Below, piece by piece: positions 55,777-64,000 of a DNA stretch of 64,000 bases. Position 1 is the first letter of the stretch. Each line of letters starts with the position of its first letter. A model generated the notes under the pieces. That model saw only the letters and a program-made list of their open reading frames with translations. It was not told the origin of the DNA and ran no database searches. The stretch is from Paeniglutamicibacter sp. Y32M11 (GTDB lineage: Bacteria; Actinomycetota; Actinomycetes; Actinomycetales; Micrococcaceae): the NCBI RefSeq assembly GCF_019285735.1, contig NZ_CP079107.1:4109409-4173408 (forward strand). Direction: 5' to 3'. Made by a program: the position numbers and the translations under genes.

Positions 55777-56663
55777 TTCCTTTTTTATAGCGCGTGGATG
55801 TCCGCGTCTTCCCCTCCGTGTCAACATAGACGAGCGGGCCCTTCTCGAGAACTGATGTGTGGTCAGATACCATCCGTTTCGAGGAAGGTCGGCCCTTCTG
55901 GGCGGATCAACCCGAGGTGGGGAATTTCGTTGAACGCGATATACGCCGGGCAAACGCAGCCATTCTTCGTGGGAGCCACTCGTGGCATTGCAGGGCTCCA
56001 CTTTGTCGGCGAGTAGGCGGGCGATGCAACGACGTGAATAGGTTCAGTCTTGAGCGCCTGCCCTTGCAGACTGCCGGTCGCTACTGTCTACGGGACCTCC
56101 ACGTCGGGTTCCGTCTTAGCGTTGAGAGCGGAGCTGTTGTCGCGGAGCCCAACCGCAGTGCACCTACGTAGGCTGATCGCGTCCAGGGAACGCCACTGTT
56201 GCCCGATCCTGCGTGTTCGAAACGCCGTGTGCTCGGTGGTGACGCCGGCGACTCGGCTCTGACATCCACGTCCAAGTCCAAGTGGTCATGGAGCGGGGCG
56301 GCCACCACACCATCCGACTCTGAGCCCGAAGGTATAGATGGCTCATCATGAGAGGTGCCGAAGGGGCCAAATTGTCGTTCCCGATGATCGCAGATGCGTT
56401 GAAGAGCGGAGGCTGAACCTCACGACAAACCAGGAGCTCTCGAGGTGCGAAACGGTGTGCGGGGATGACAACTGGCTACCACTGTCACTGATCGGTTGGT
56501 GCACCACGGGGGGCTGTTGATTTCGCGGTGAGTCCTAGCGGGTCATAAACGGGTTCGTGGAATCGACCAAACACCAACATGGCAGAAAGCTGTGCCAAAG
56601 TGGCCTAATTCTTAGCGCTTTAATGGCCGACTTGAAGTTGACGAAACACTTCTTCGGCTCGCC

Positions 56664-56760
56664 TGGATATCTGACTGTTTGGGGGCCATCAAAATTGCGC
56701 GTGTGTACCACCACGGGAGAACGCGAATATTGTCCGTGGGAGCACCAGTAGCATTGCCGG
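56664..56760 (+). repeat. Two further copies of the degenerate repeat
   Basis: Copies at 56664-56700 (TGGATATCTGACTGTTTGGG then GGCCATCAAAATTGCGC) and 56723-56760 (GCGAATATTGTCCGTGGGAG then CACCAGTAGCATTGCCG), about 60 bp apart. Confidence 0.55.
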
Positions 56761-57562
56761 GAGCCGTCTTGCCAGCAGGGTGATGGGTTCAGCGTCGCGA
56801 GCAGGTCATGTCTGGATCGGTCGCCCTGGAGGTTGCAGTGCAACTGCGGGGAGCGAAGGGCGGGCTCCTTCCTGCCGGCGATAGAGGGAACGTTGCCCGA
56901 GGATCATGCCGGGAAACATCTCTGTAGGCGGCTCGCACTCAGGGAACGCCGCCGCGGCACGGGCCTGAGTATCCTGCGGGCGGTTCCAGCAGAAGGGGCG
57001 TCTCCTGCGGCCATGTTGGGGCCGGCCATGGACCGGGACGTTCACCACGCTATCCGGCACTGAACGGGAAGGAACACGTGACGCGAGAGGATCGACTCCG
57101 TCCGAAATCGAGTGGGACCCACTGGCTGCCGGTGGCTCCCACGCAGGAAGGTATTGGTCCCCAAAAGCAATATCAGTGGTCTCAAATGGCAATCATGGGT
57201 GGCCTCTAAAGCATCGAACACTCCCCCAACGCCCAATGATGTTGATCGACTCACGACTGCGTTCAAAATGAAGGGAGAAGGTGATCTACCTCAATGTCGA
57301 TGTAAGTGGAACGGCTGCCTAGAGTTCATTTCCTCTGGCAGAACCGCTTTTCTAATGCATGGCCATTGGCCGCTCGAGGACCTCAGGGAGCCCCCACGCC
57401 CGCACAGGGGACCAGTGAGGCAATTAGGCTCCCGTACCTCGAGTGGGAGAAATAAGTCCCTCAGGAAGGGGCTGAGGCGACTTGAGTCAACTCTTGCCGT
57501 TGCTAGCGTCAAAAATCATAGCCTTTGCTTCCCGAAACGGTGCAACATGAAGCCCAAAACGA

Positions 57563-57606
57563 GTGATGGTGGGGAATGTTTCACGTGAAACATTCCCCAC
57601 CATCAC
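57563..57606. terminator. 44-nt palindrome with parS site 4 at its centre, after parB
   Basis: A perfect palindrome of 22 bp per arm, centred on TGTTTCACGTGAAACA at 57577-57592. It begins 12 bp past the parB stop codon, so its hairpin probably terminates parB while the DNA form binds ParB protein. Confidence 0.85.
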
Positions 57607-57618
57607 GACCATGAGCTT

Positions 57619-58824
57619 TTACTGCTCAATCGATTCCGGCGAGAGCACGCTCATGATTCGATTGAGATCATCAACGCTGGCAAATTCAATGCTCACCTTC
57701 CCCTTACGGGCACCGAGCGAAATCTTGACGTTCGTGTCAAGACGATCAGACAGCGAGGTAGCCAAAAAATCTAGGCGTTCGTGCCGTGCAGTTTGCTTCG
57801 GTGTATTGGGTTTAGCCTTCTTCGCTTGCCCATCACTAAGGGCGACAGCTTCCTCGGTAGATCGTACCGAGAGGCCCTCATTCACAATGCGCTGGGCCAA
57901 CTCTTCAATCGCCACCGCGTCAACAAGACCGAGAAGAGCTCGTGCATGTCCCGCGGATATGACCCCAGCAGCAACACGACGCTGAACCAAAGCTGGCAGT
58001 TTCATGAGCCGGATGGTGTTAGAAATTTGTGACCGCGATCGACCAATACGTTCCGAGAGTTCTTCTTGCGTGCAACTAAACTCGCTCAGAAGCTGCTGAT
58101 ACGCCGCAGCCTCTTCTAGGGGGTTGAGCTGTGACCGGTGAAGGTTCTCCAGCAAGGCATCGCGTAGAAGATCGTCGTCCTGAGTCTCACGAACAATGGC
58201 CGGAATGGTCTCAAGGCCAGCTGCTTGCGTAGCCCTCCAACGGCGTTCACCCATGACAATTTCATAGGGCTCTTTGTCATTTTCGCGGGACGGGCGAACC
58301 ACGATTGGTTGCAGGAGTCCCACTTCACGAATGGAGTGGACCAATTCGGCCATGTGTTCTTCGTCGAAGTACGACCGCGGCTGTTTGCGGTTGGGGTGAA
58401 TCTGGCCAACCGAGATTTCCGCAAACCTTGCACCAGGAACTTCGACCAGGTCATCTGTCACCGATTCAATGGGCTCGATATCCCCTGCCCGACCCGACGA
58501 CGCTATAAGACCAGGCATTTGAGCGCGGCGTTTCTTAGCGGCAACGGAAGAAGGTCCGGCACTCTCTTCGGCTTCAGCTTCAGCTTCGGTTTTTCCCGGT
58601 ACAAAAAACATATCCACAGGACGTGCTTTTTTGTTGCTTGGTGCCGAGGGGGTTGTCCGACGCTTCGGGGCAGTCACGTTTGCCGTCTTGGTTGCTCGCG
58701 CTGCGGAGGATTTGGGTGTTTCACGTGAAACATCCTTTTGAGCTTCTACTTCGGATTCCACGACTGGGCTGCTCGAAATCAACGCACCGAGACCTCGTCC
58801 TAAACCACGTCGCTTTTCCGACAT
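57619..58824 (-). CDS. parB: Chromosome partitioning protein ParB
   Basis: 401 residues. The N-terminus [14 protein letters not shown] is the ParA-stimulating segment. Then come a long low-complexity linker, the CTP-binding/ParB-N region ([20 protein letters not shown] followed by GERRWRA and [14 protein letters not shown]), the helix-turn-helix ([20 protein letters not shown] and GHARALLGL) and a C-terminal dimer domain. The start at 58824 follows GGAGAAG. A parS lies within the gene at 58717-58732 and is read as VSRET. Confidence 0.96.
   Translation of the reverse strand: MSEKRRGLGRGLGALISSSPVVESEVEAQKDVSRETPKSSAARATKTANVTAPKRRTTPSAPSNKKARPVDMFFVPGKTEAEAEAEESAGPSSVAAKKRRAQMPGLIASSGRAGDIEPIESVTDDLVEVPGARFAEISVGQIHPNRKQPRSYFDEEHMAELVHSIREVGLLQPIVVRPSRENDKEPYEIVMGERRWRATQAAGLETIPAIVRETQDDDLLRDALLENLHRSQLNPLEEAAAYQQLLSEFSCTQEELSERIGRSRSQISNTIRLMKLPALVQRRVAAGVISAGHARALLGLVDAVAIEELAQRIVNEGLSVRSTEEAVALSDGQAKKAKPNTPKQTARHERLDFLATSLSDRLDTNVKISLGARKGKVSIEFASVDDLNRIMSVLSPESIEQ
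58717..58732. other. parS site 5, inside parB
   Basis: Perfect TGTTTCACGTGAAACA within the linker-coding part of parB; it encodes the residues DVSRET. Confidence 0.95.
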
Positions 58825-59097
58825 TGGATGCTTCTCCCTTTCGACACCGTAACTACCTTGACCCAAGGCAATTCTACTGGTTTGTGATTCATAGTTCAGG
58901 ATGCTGATCGTGGGTGTGGCTCAGGTCCAAGTTGACCCTACCTCTCCCCCACTCAAGGCACCACCGGTCTCAAGATCGATCCAGCAACGCAAAAGGTGTT
59001 TAGCAACCATACTAAGTTGCCTAGTAACTTCAGCAAAAAATAGTTCTCTACCATTCGGTCCTAAGACCAGAATGCGTCGAGAATGCGTCGTCAGCGC

Positions 59098-60225
59098 TTA
59101 GCGGACTCCGCGTTCTGCAATTTCGGCCGCAGCTTCCAAATACGAAAGAGCTCCCGTGGAGCTTGAGTCATAGGTTATGACCGTCTGCTGATAACTAGGC
59201 GCCTCCGAGATACGAACACTACGGGGAATCAAAGCCTGAAGCACCTGATCGGGGAAATGCTCTCGAACTTCACTCGCAACCTGAGCGGCCAAGTTCGTTC
59301 GACCGTCATACATGGTCAGGAGGATCGTGGAGACCGTAAGGTCCGAGTTGAGGTGCTTCTGAATCATCTCAATGTTCTTGAGCAGCTGACTGAGTCCTTC
59401 CAGCGCGTAGTACTCACACTGAATAGGGATGAGCACTTCACGGGCGGCAACAAACGCATTGACCGTCAAGAGTCCGAGGCTCGGAGGGCAGTCGATGAAC
59501 ACATAGTCCAGACGCTCCAGTCCATTTTCGTCCCGGTAGACCGCGTACTTCTCCAATGCACGACGTAACCGCTGTTCGCGTGCGACCAGCGAGACAAGTT
59601 CAATTTCTGCACCAGCCAAATGGATCGTCGCTGGCGCGACAGTGAGTCTATCGATGTCGGGACAAATGGCCACAACATCGGCCAATGGCAGATCATTGAT
59701 AAGCACGTCATAGATGCTGTCTACATCTGCATGATGCTCGATGCCCAGAGCGGTAGAAGCATTACCCTGGGGGTCAATATCAATGACTAGGACATTCAAA
59801 CCAGCGAGGCCTAGAGCGGCCGCAATATTAACAGTGGTGGTGGTCTTGCCGACCCCACCCTTCTGATTGCTGACAGTCATGTAGCGCGTTTCGTCTGGCT
59901 TGGGCAGCTTTCGTTCGCTCAGCTTTTCGCGGCGCTTGTGCTCGCTGGCCAGCTGGCTGGCCAGCGGGGAACTGTCATCGGTGGTATCGAAAACATTATT
60001 TACTGTCGCAGGTTCTTTCGCCACCACTGGTTCGTCTCCCTCGGAATCCGTAAGCTCTACCGCTTCAGTCTCGTCAAGGATTGACGCAGCGGTGAAGATT
60101 GTTTCACGTGAAACAACCTCAATTTCGGCAGAAACAATCTCTTCTGGTTGTTCTTGGGTGTTTGATGAACCGAAACTAGCAAAAAGCGCTGCAAACGGTG
60201 GAATCTTGTTGATGCTACGCTTCAA
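59098..60225 (-). CDS. parA: Chromosome partitioning ATPase ParA (Soj)
   Basis: 375 residues. A ~105-residue N-terminal extension precedes the ATPase. The deviant Walker A is QKGGVGKTTTTVNIAAALG, Walker A' LVIDIDPQGNASTALG and Walker B YVFIDCPPSLGLLTVNA. A TTG at 60225 is chosen as start because AGAAAG lies about 8 nt upstream; a TTG at 60258 is the alternative. It lies 273 bp upstream of parB. A parS inside the extension is read as VSRET. Confidence 0.94.
   Translation of the reverse strand: MKRSINKIPPFAALFASFGSSNTQEQPEEIVSAEIEVVSRETIFTAASILDETEAVELTDSEGDEPVVAKEPATVNNVFDTTDDSSPLASQLASEHKRREKLSERKLPKPDETRYMTVSNQKGGVGKTTTTVNIAAALGLAGLNVLVIDIDPQGNASTALGIEHHADVDSIYDVLINDLPLADVVAICPDIDRLTVAPATIHLAGAEIELVSLVAREQRLRRALEKYAVYRDENGLERLDYVFIDCPPSLGLLTVNAFVAAREVLIPIQCEYYALEGLSQLLKNIEMIQKHLNSDLTVSTILLTMYDGRTNLAAQVASEVREHFPDQVLQALIPRSVRISEAPSYQQTVITYDSSSTGALSYLEAAAEIAERGVR
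60100..60115. other. parS site 6, inside parA
   Basis: Perfect TGTTTCACGTGAAACA in the region coding for the N-terminal extension of ParA (VVSRETIF). Confidence 0.95.
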
Positions 60226-60290
60226 AACGGTTCTTTCTACTAACCTCAGGCGTGGCAATAAGCCACCCCATACAGCCTATCGCGATTGCG

Positions 60291-60932
60291 CTAGCCTACG
60301 TTGATCCGCACCACTGTCGTGGGCTCTGCCAGCAGCTCTTCGCCGACTGTGACAACCTCTGTCTTTTTTCCACCAAGGCGGCGAATCATCTTGCTCGCCT
60401 TTTCTACTTCTTCGGCAGCTGAACGGCCCTTAATGGCCAGAACGGTTCCCTTTCCATGAAGCAAAGGAATCGTTAGGCCGGCCAAATTGGTCAGCGCGGA
60501 TACTGCTCGTGCCGTCGCGAAGTCGGCATTCACGTGGTCTATAACCTGCTCAGCGCGGCCGCGCATGATCGTAACGTTCTCTAGTCCAAGATCTTCCACA
60601 ACCTCGTGCAACCAAATGCAGCGACGTTCTAGAGGCTCGATCAGGGTGAGCTCCAGATCGGCCCGTGCAAGCGCCAGAGTCAGCCCTGGAAGCCCCGCAC
60701 CGCTGCCAACGTCAGCCACGTGTGCACCCTGATCGATCAGGTTCGCAACAACCGCACAATTTAAGACGTGCCGCGACCATAACCGTGGGACTTCACGCGG
60801 GCCTAACAACCCGCGTTCCATACCTGAGGTCGCCAGATGCTGAACATAACGCTCAGCAAGCTCCAGGCGGTCGCCGAACACTGTCCGGGCAGCTTGGGCC
60901 TCTTCGGGCGTAAGTTCTACTTCGTTGCTCAT
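60291..60932 (-). CDS. rsmG: 16S rRNA (guanine-N7) methyltransferase RsmG
   Basis: 213 residues. The SAM-binding motif is VADVGSGAGLPGLTLALAR, with LWSRHVLNCAVV before it and TARAVSALTNLAGLTIPLL after it, as in GidB/RsmG. It methylates G527 of 16S rRNA, whose loss gives low-level streptomycin resistance. It sits between jag and parA as in other actinobacteria. Confidence 0.95.
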   Translation of the reverse strand: MSNEVELTPEEAQAARTVFGDRLELAERYVQHLATSGMERGLLGPREVPRLWSRHVLNCAVVANLIDQGAHVADVGSGAGLPGLTLALARADLELTLIEPLERRCIWLHEVVEDLGLENVTIMRGRAEQVIDHVNADFATARAVSALTNLAGLTIPLLHGKGTVLAIKGRSAAEEVEKASKMIRRLGGKKTEVVTVGEELLAEPTTVVRINVG

Positions 60933-60957
60933 GGGGTACTGTTCCTTGGTTCCGTAC

Positions 60958-61503
60958 TTAGGAGGTTGCGCGAGAGACGACGATGTGACGGCCAGGGCCC
61001 TCGCCCTCGGACTCGCTGTGCAGGCCTAGCGTCGCGATGCAATCGTGGACAAGCTTGCGCTCGTACGCGCTCATTGGATCAAGAGCAATGACCTCGCCGG
61101 TCGCTTGGACCCTAGCGACGGCTTCTTCGGCAAGGCGCTTGAGTTCACCAGCACGACCCTGGCGGTATCCGGTGATATCCAGAACAAGGCGCGAACGGTT
61201 GCCGGTAGCAGTCAGCACGGCCAAACGAGTAAGTTCCTGAAGGGAGTCCAGAACCTCGCCCTTGGAGCCGATAAGGCGGCCCAACGACTTCTCATCTGCC
61301 GGCTCGCCGACTATAGAAATATAGGTTCGTCCACCACGAACTTCGATGTCGATGTCACCGTCAAGATCGGCAATATCGAGCAATTCTTCGAGGTAGTCAG
61401 CGGCGATGTCGCCCTCTTCCTCAATGATCTTGGCGTGGTCAAGAACATCCTCTTCTACTGCAGTGGGAGTCTCGACGGCTTCGCTTTGCTCAACATCGCT
61501 CAT
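60958..61503 (-). CDS. jag: Jag/KhpB-type RNA-binding protein (KH-R3H)
   Basis: 181 residues. An acidic N-terminus precedes a KH domain with GRLIGSKGEVLDSLQELTRL and a C-terminal R3H motif region (LDPMSAYERKLVHDCIATLG with HSES after it). Such proteins bind small RNAs and influence cell-wall synthesis and division. It starts 2 bp after yidC ends, indicating one transcript. Confidence 0.93.
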   Translation of the reverse strand: MSDVEQSEAVETPTAVEEDVLDHAKIIEEEGDIAADYLEELLDIADLDGDIDIEVRGGRTYISIVGEPADEKSLGRLIGSKGEVLDSLQELTRLAVLTATGNRSRLVLDITGYRQGRAGELKRLAEEAVARVQATGEVIALDPMSAYERKLVHDCIATLGLHSESEGEGPGRHIVVSRATS

Positions 61504-61505
61504 GA

Positions 61506-62471
61506 CTACTTCTTCTTCCTGTTTTTGCGCTGGGGCTGGACTCGCTGCGTTTTAGGCGCCTCAACCACAGCTTCAACTGCGGTCTCATCAACCTTCTTCT
61601 GACCAAACGGGGGAAGGCCCTTAGCCGCGCGTCGCACGTTGAGCTCTCGTTCCGCTTCCGAACCCGGTGTCGGGTTGTTGCGAATAACGTAGAACTGCTG
61701 TCCCAACGTCCAAAGGTTGGTGGCTGTCCAGTAGATCAGCACACCGATGGGGAAGTTGATTCCGCCAATGCCGAAGACCAACGGAAGGATGTAAAGCATG
61801 ATCTTCTGTTGCTGCATGAAGGGGCCTTCAAGGGCCTCCTTCGTCATGTTCTTGGACATGATCTGCTTCTGGGTGATGAACTGCGAAGCGGTCATCGCAA
61901 GGATCATCACGACAGCGACGATGATCACCGCTGCACTAGGGGATCCCGAGTTCAGGGTGTTCAGGAAGGTGTCGGAAAGACGTGCGCCAAAGATTGAAGA
62001 AGCATCAAAGCTGCGGATGTGATCGGCGGAAAGTGCGCCAACACCGTCATTGTTAGCGCTGGCCTTTGATGCATTGTTCAAAACCGTGAACAACGCGAAG
62101 AAGAACGGCATCTGGACGAGCATGGGCAGGCATGACGACAGGGGATTGGTTTTGTGCTTCTTGAACAGCTGTCGTTGCTCTGCAATCATGGCCTGCTGCG
62201 AGAGCTGGTCCTTCTTGCCCTTGTACTTGGCCTGAAGCTTACGCAAATCCGGCTGCAGGGCCTGCATGGCGCGCTGGGCCTTGATCTGCTTGACGAAAAC
62301 CGGAATCAGGGCCGTACGGATCAAAAGCACCAGGAAGATGATGGACAGCGCCCAAGTCCACCCCGAGTTGGGATCAAGTCCGATTCTGGTGAACAATTCA
62401 TGGAAGGCCATGAGGATCCACGAGACTACATACCGAAATGGGCTCAGTAGCAGGTCAAAGAAGTTTGTCAT
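61506..62471 (-). CDS. yidC: Membrane protein insertase YidC
   Basis: 321 residues of the short Gram-positive type. Five hydrophobic segments are visible, starting with YVVSWILMAFHELFTRIGLD; the cytoplasmic loop AMQALQPDLRKLQAKYKGKK and the NPLSSCLPMLVQMPFFFALF segment are diagnostic, with the hydrophilic-groove Arg in LLIRTALIPVFVKQI. The C-terminus is basic (QRKNRKKK). It inserts membrane proteins with or without SecYEG. Confidence 0.95.
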   Translation of the reverse strand: MTNFFDLLLSPFRYVVSWILMAFHELFTRIGLDPNSGWTWALSIIFLVLLIRTALIPVFVKQIKAQRAMQALQPDLRKLQAKYKGKKDQLSQQAMIAEQRQLFKKHKTNPLSSCLPMLVQMPFFFALFTVLNNASKASANNDGVGALSADHIRSFDASSIFGARLSDTFLNTLNSGSPSAAVIIVAVVMILAMTASQFITQKQIMSKNMTKEALEGPFMQQQKIMLYILPLVFGIGGINFPIGVLIYWTATNLWTLGQQFYVIRNNPTPGSEAERELNVRRAAKGLPPFGQKKVDETAVEAVVEAPKTQRVQPQRKNRKKK

Positions 62472-62477
62472 TACCGG

Positions 62478-62846
62478 TCATGCTCCTCTGGCCGCATCTG
62501 CGGCATCTTCGTCGGCGGGAATCGGAGGATGATTCATCACCATGATCTTGGGGGTCTTGCCTTCTGGCCAAATTCGTCGGCCATCGGGAACGTAATCGAT
62601 CCCGCCATGGCTAAAAGGATTACATCTTAGGACACGCCAGATGGTTAATCCGATGCCTTTGATGACGCCATGTACAGTCACTGCTTCAAGGCCATAGGCC
62701 GAGCAGCTGGGGAAATATCGACAAACATCGCCATAGATTGGCGAAACGATCTTGCGATAAACCATGAGGAACCCGATGATGAGGTTTCGCGGAATATCGA
62801 TGAGGAACCATATGAGCCCGGTTCTGGGCTTAGAGTCCTTCTTCAC
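62478..62846 (-). CDS. yidD: Membrane protein insertion efficiency factor YidD
   Basis: 122 residues. The family core is LMVYRKIVSPIYGDVCRYFP then SCSAYGLEAV, and the later LRCNPFSHGGIDYVP. GTG start at 62846, inside the end of rnpA (17-bp overlap). It assists YidC-dependent insertion at the inner membrane face. Confidence 0.95.
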   Translation of the reverse strand: MKKDSKPRTGLIWFLIDIPRNLIIGFLMVYRKIVSPIYGDVCRYFPSCSAYGLEAVTVHGVIKGIGLTIWRVLRCNPFSHGGIDYVPDGRRIWPEGKTPKIMVMNHPPIPADEDAADAARGA

Positions 62847-63198
62847 GTTTCACACCAGCCTTACGAATAACCGTTGCAAGTCCTGATTCAACTTGTTGGC
62901 TTAGTTCGTCCCACGTGACATCGGCGGCTCCAGGCAATGCCCGGACCACGACGTCAAGACCGATGGCATCCGCAGTAAACTGCGCGGCCAATGCACGCAT
63001 CCTTCGCTTAGCGAGGTTGCGGTGCACGGCATTGCCAACGGCCTTGGAGACGATAAATCCAAAACGATTATTGCCTTGGGGTTCGTTATCACGAACCCGT
63101 GCATATAGCACTACGTTCCGGCGCCCAGTGCGGGCGCCGGAACGTACAGTAGCTGTAAAGTCCTGAGAAAAGCGCAGCCGTTGATTCTTTGGCAACAC
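62830..63198 (-). CDS. rnpA: Ribonuclease P protein component
   Basis: 122 residues. It begins LPKNQRLRFSQDFTATVRSG, and the RNA-binding RNR motif region reads FIVSKAVGNAVHRNLAKRRM. It supports the RNase P RNA in tRNA 5' processing. GTG start at 63198, 75 bp after rpmH. Confidence 0.95.
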   Translation of the reverse strand: MLPKNQRLRFSQDFTATVRSGARTGRRNVVLYARVRDNEPQGNNRFGFIVSKAVGNAVHRNLAKRRMRALAAQFTADAIGLDVVVRALPGAADVTWDELSQQVESGLATVIRKAGVKREEGL

Positions 63199-63273
63199 GA
63201 CGTCACGCGTCGTGTCTGATAAACAAAGAACTCACGAAAGCCTGCGCTGTTTCAGGACTGAAGTGCTTAATGG

Positions 63274-63411
63274 TTATGCAGAAAGTTCGGTGCGGCCCTT
63301 GCCACGGCGGGCTGCCAAGATGGCACGGCCTGCACGGGTACGCATACGAAGACGGAAACCATGCTTTTTTGCACGGCGACGGTTATTCGGCTGAAAAGTC
63401 CGCTTGCTCAC
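63274..63411 (-). CDS. rpmH: 50S ribosomal protein L34
   Basis: 45 residues, fully matching L34: [18 protein letters not shown] then [13 protein letters not shown] and the end [11 protein letters not shown] start at 63411 with GGAG upstream. It is the first gene of the leftward origin operon. Confidence 0.97.
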   Translation of the reverse strand: MSKRTFQPNNRRRAKKHGFRLRMRTRAGRAILAARRGKGRTELSA

Positions 63412-63862
63412 GGTAGTAACTCCAAGACGATCAGGTGATGCGCCTTGCCCGTTGCTAATAAGTAGGGAAGAACAGGCCGACGCTCGTATTCAGGTGCCAC
63501 GTATGAACTGGTTACATGCATTTCGAAGATCCGAAGACCGACGAAAGCATCTCGCAGTGCCAAAAGTAGACACATAGGACTACACAACGATAGGGGCGCA
63601 AAGGAAGGTACGTCAAATTGAGCTCTTTCGAGTCCTCGTTTGACCATGCGTGCGAAGCAATCAAAATTGTGGATAGAGCAGTGGATAATCGGTGCAAAAG
63701 TCCGCTTATCGCATCTGAAGCGTATATCTTAGATCTCAATTTTTACCCGCATTCATGCAGTTTTGCAAGCCCTAAGGAGATATCCACCTCAAGTTATCCA
63801 CCGACTGTGCATAACGCTGTGGATGACCGCTAGAATCAATCCGTCGGGGTTCTGCAGTTAAG
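63412..63862. other. rpmH-dnaA intergenic region with DnaA-box-like cluster (candidate origin or dnaA control region)
   Basis: Several 9-mers resemble the DnaA box TTATCCACA or its complement: TGTGGATAG (63668), AGTGGATAA (63680), ATATCCACC (63780), TTATCCACC (63794), TGTGCATAA (63806) and TGTGGATGA (63818). The stretch 63650-63760 is AT-rich compared with the flanks. In actinobacteria the main origin is often between dnaA and dnaN, outside this window, so this may be a second cluster that also autoregulates dnaA. Confidence 0.7.
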
Positions 63863-63911
63863 GGCCCCTTCTTCGTCGCCCGTTTGGTCGATGCAACACA
63901 ACGAAGGGGCC
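63863..63911 (+). promoter_or_regulatory. Hairpin covering the dnaA ribosome binding site
   Basis: GGCCCCTTC (63863-63871) is the exact complement of GAAGGGGCC (63903-63911). The latter contains the likely Shine-Dalgarno GAAGGGG, 7 nt before the dnaA GTG. A 31-nt loop separates the arms. Confidence 0.6.
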
Positions 63912-63916
63912 TTATT

Positions 63917-64000
63917 GTGAGCACAGACGAGACGAATAGCGTCGGTAGTGCCTGGCGTCAGGTAGTTCGCCACATCGAACAGGATGACAGGGTGACACCG
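63917..64000 (+). CDS. dnaA: Chromosomal replication initiator DnaA, 3'-truncated by window end
   Basis: The first 28 codons from GTG at 63917 read STDETNSVGSAWRQVVRHI after the initiator, with WRQVV resembling the N-terminal DnaB-interacting domain of actinobacterial DnaA. The position next to rpmH and the DnaA-box cluster supports the call. The remainder lies beyond the window. Confidence 0.88.
   Translation, partial: MSTDETNSVGSAWRQVVRHIEQDDRVTP

Larger units (their letters stand above)
50621..57562. other. Gap of about 7 kb without a convincing intact gene
   Basis: No reading frame here has a recognisable complete domain, a good ribosome binding site and the GC-rich codon pattern of the flanks. 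Base composition looks visibly less GC-rich than the flanking genes. The gap contains three parS sites, an IS21-type transposase remnant, a family of ~36-bp degenerate repeats and several perfect inverted repeats, listed separately. Its position between trxA and parB, close to the origin, suggests a centromere region that has collected and eroded insertion elements. Confidence 0.7.

Noticed and set aside
54574..56760. CRISPR array
   Set aside because: The repeats are few, diverged and irregularly spaced, with no unique spacers of even length and no cas genes.
57112..57588. 158-aa plus-strand open frame before parB
   Set aside because: It runs into the parS palindrome after parB and has no recognisable domain.

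Overview
The window looks like the left flank of the replication origin of a high-GC actinobacterium of the Micrococcaceae (Arthrobacter, Glutamicibacter or Paeniglutamicibacter type). The evidence is the order rpmH-rnpA-yidD-yidC-jag-rsmG-parA-parB ending at the first codons of dnaA, the murJ-pseudokinase-trxB-trxA block, frequent GTG and TTG starts, ATGA overlaps, a myo-inositol-1-phosphate synthase (mycothiol and phosphatidylinositol supply) and six perfect 16-bp parS sites. The genus is inferred from gene order and protein style, not from a database search.

Layout, left to right. 1-3.8 kb: a fructose PTS operon (EIIABC cut by the window edge, enzyme I, HPr). 3.9-5.1 kb: an SMR guanidinium exporter behind a guanidine-III riboswitch, and a small membrane protein. 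5.2-7.3 kb: fadD-like acyl-CoA ligase and panD. 7.8-14.3 kb: a compact catabolic operon (GntP permease, class III CoA-transferase, HMG-CoA-lyase-type enzyme, 2-hydroxyacid dehydrogenase, glycerate kinase) facing an IclR regulator. Its chemistry predicts cleavage of a branched hydroxy-acyl-CoA to an acyl-CoA plus hydroxypyruvate. 14.6-16 kb: an alcohol dehydrogenase and a small gene. 16-21.2 kb: thiamine genes (thiO-thiS-thiG, a pterin dehydratase/VOC fusion and a ThiF/MoeZ protein) behind a TPP riboswitch, with divergent thiE. 21.3-27.9 kb: a TetR-linked detoxification-type cluster (two alpha/beta hydrolases, one frameshifted; a quinone-oxidoreductase-like MDR; an EthD-like protein; old yellow enzyme; SDR) with a matching operator at each end. 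28-31.3 kb: a UvrA-like ABC ATPase and an OhrR-like MarR regulator. 31.6-38.6 kb: a nonulosonic-acid surface polymer locus (NeuA-HAD fusion, NeuB, GT2, polysialyltransferase-like and two further putative transferases). 38.7-42.6 kb: ino1, fhs and a HAD phosphatase. 42.8-43.3 kb: three very small genes, each with its own ribosome binding site. 43.5-50.6 kb: CCA-adding enzyme, Nudix hydrolase, murJ, pseudokinase, trxB, trxA.

50.6-57.6 kb is a gap of about 7 kb with no convincing intact gene. It holds three clustered parS sites, a broken IS21-type transposase, a family of about 36-bp degenerate repeats and several perfect inverted repeats. 57.6-63.4 kb holds the parB-to-rpmH origin block on the minus strand, with one parS inside the hairpin after parB and two more inside parB and parA. 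63.4-64 kb holds DnaA-box-like sequences, a hairpin that covers the dnaA ribosome binding site, and the dnaA start.

The points most worth following up are the proposed new acid-degradation pathway, the guanidine-III switch, the shared TetR operators, the Kdn or sialic-type polymer locus, the trio of small genes, and the parS-bearing gene desert.
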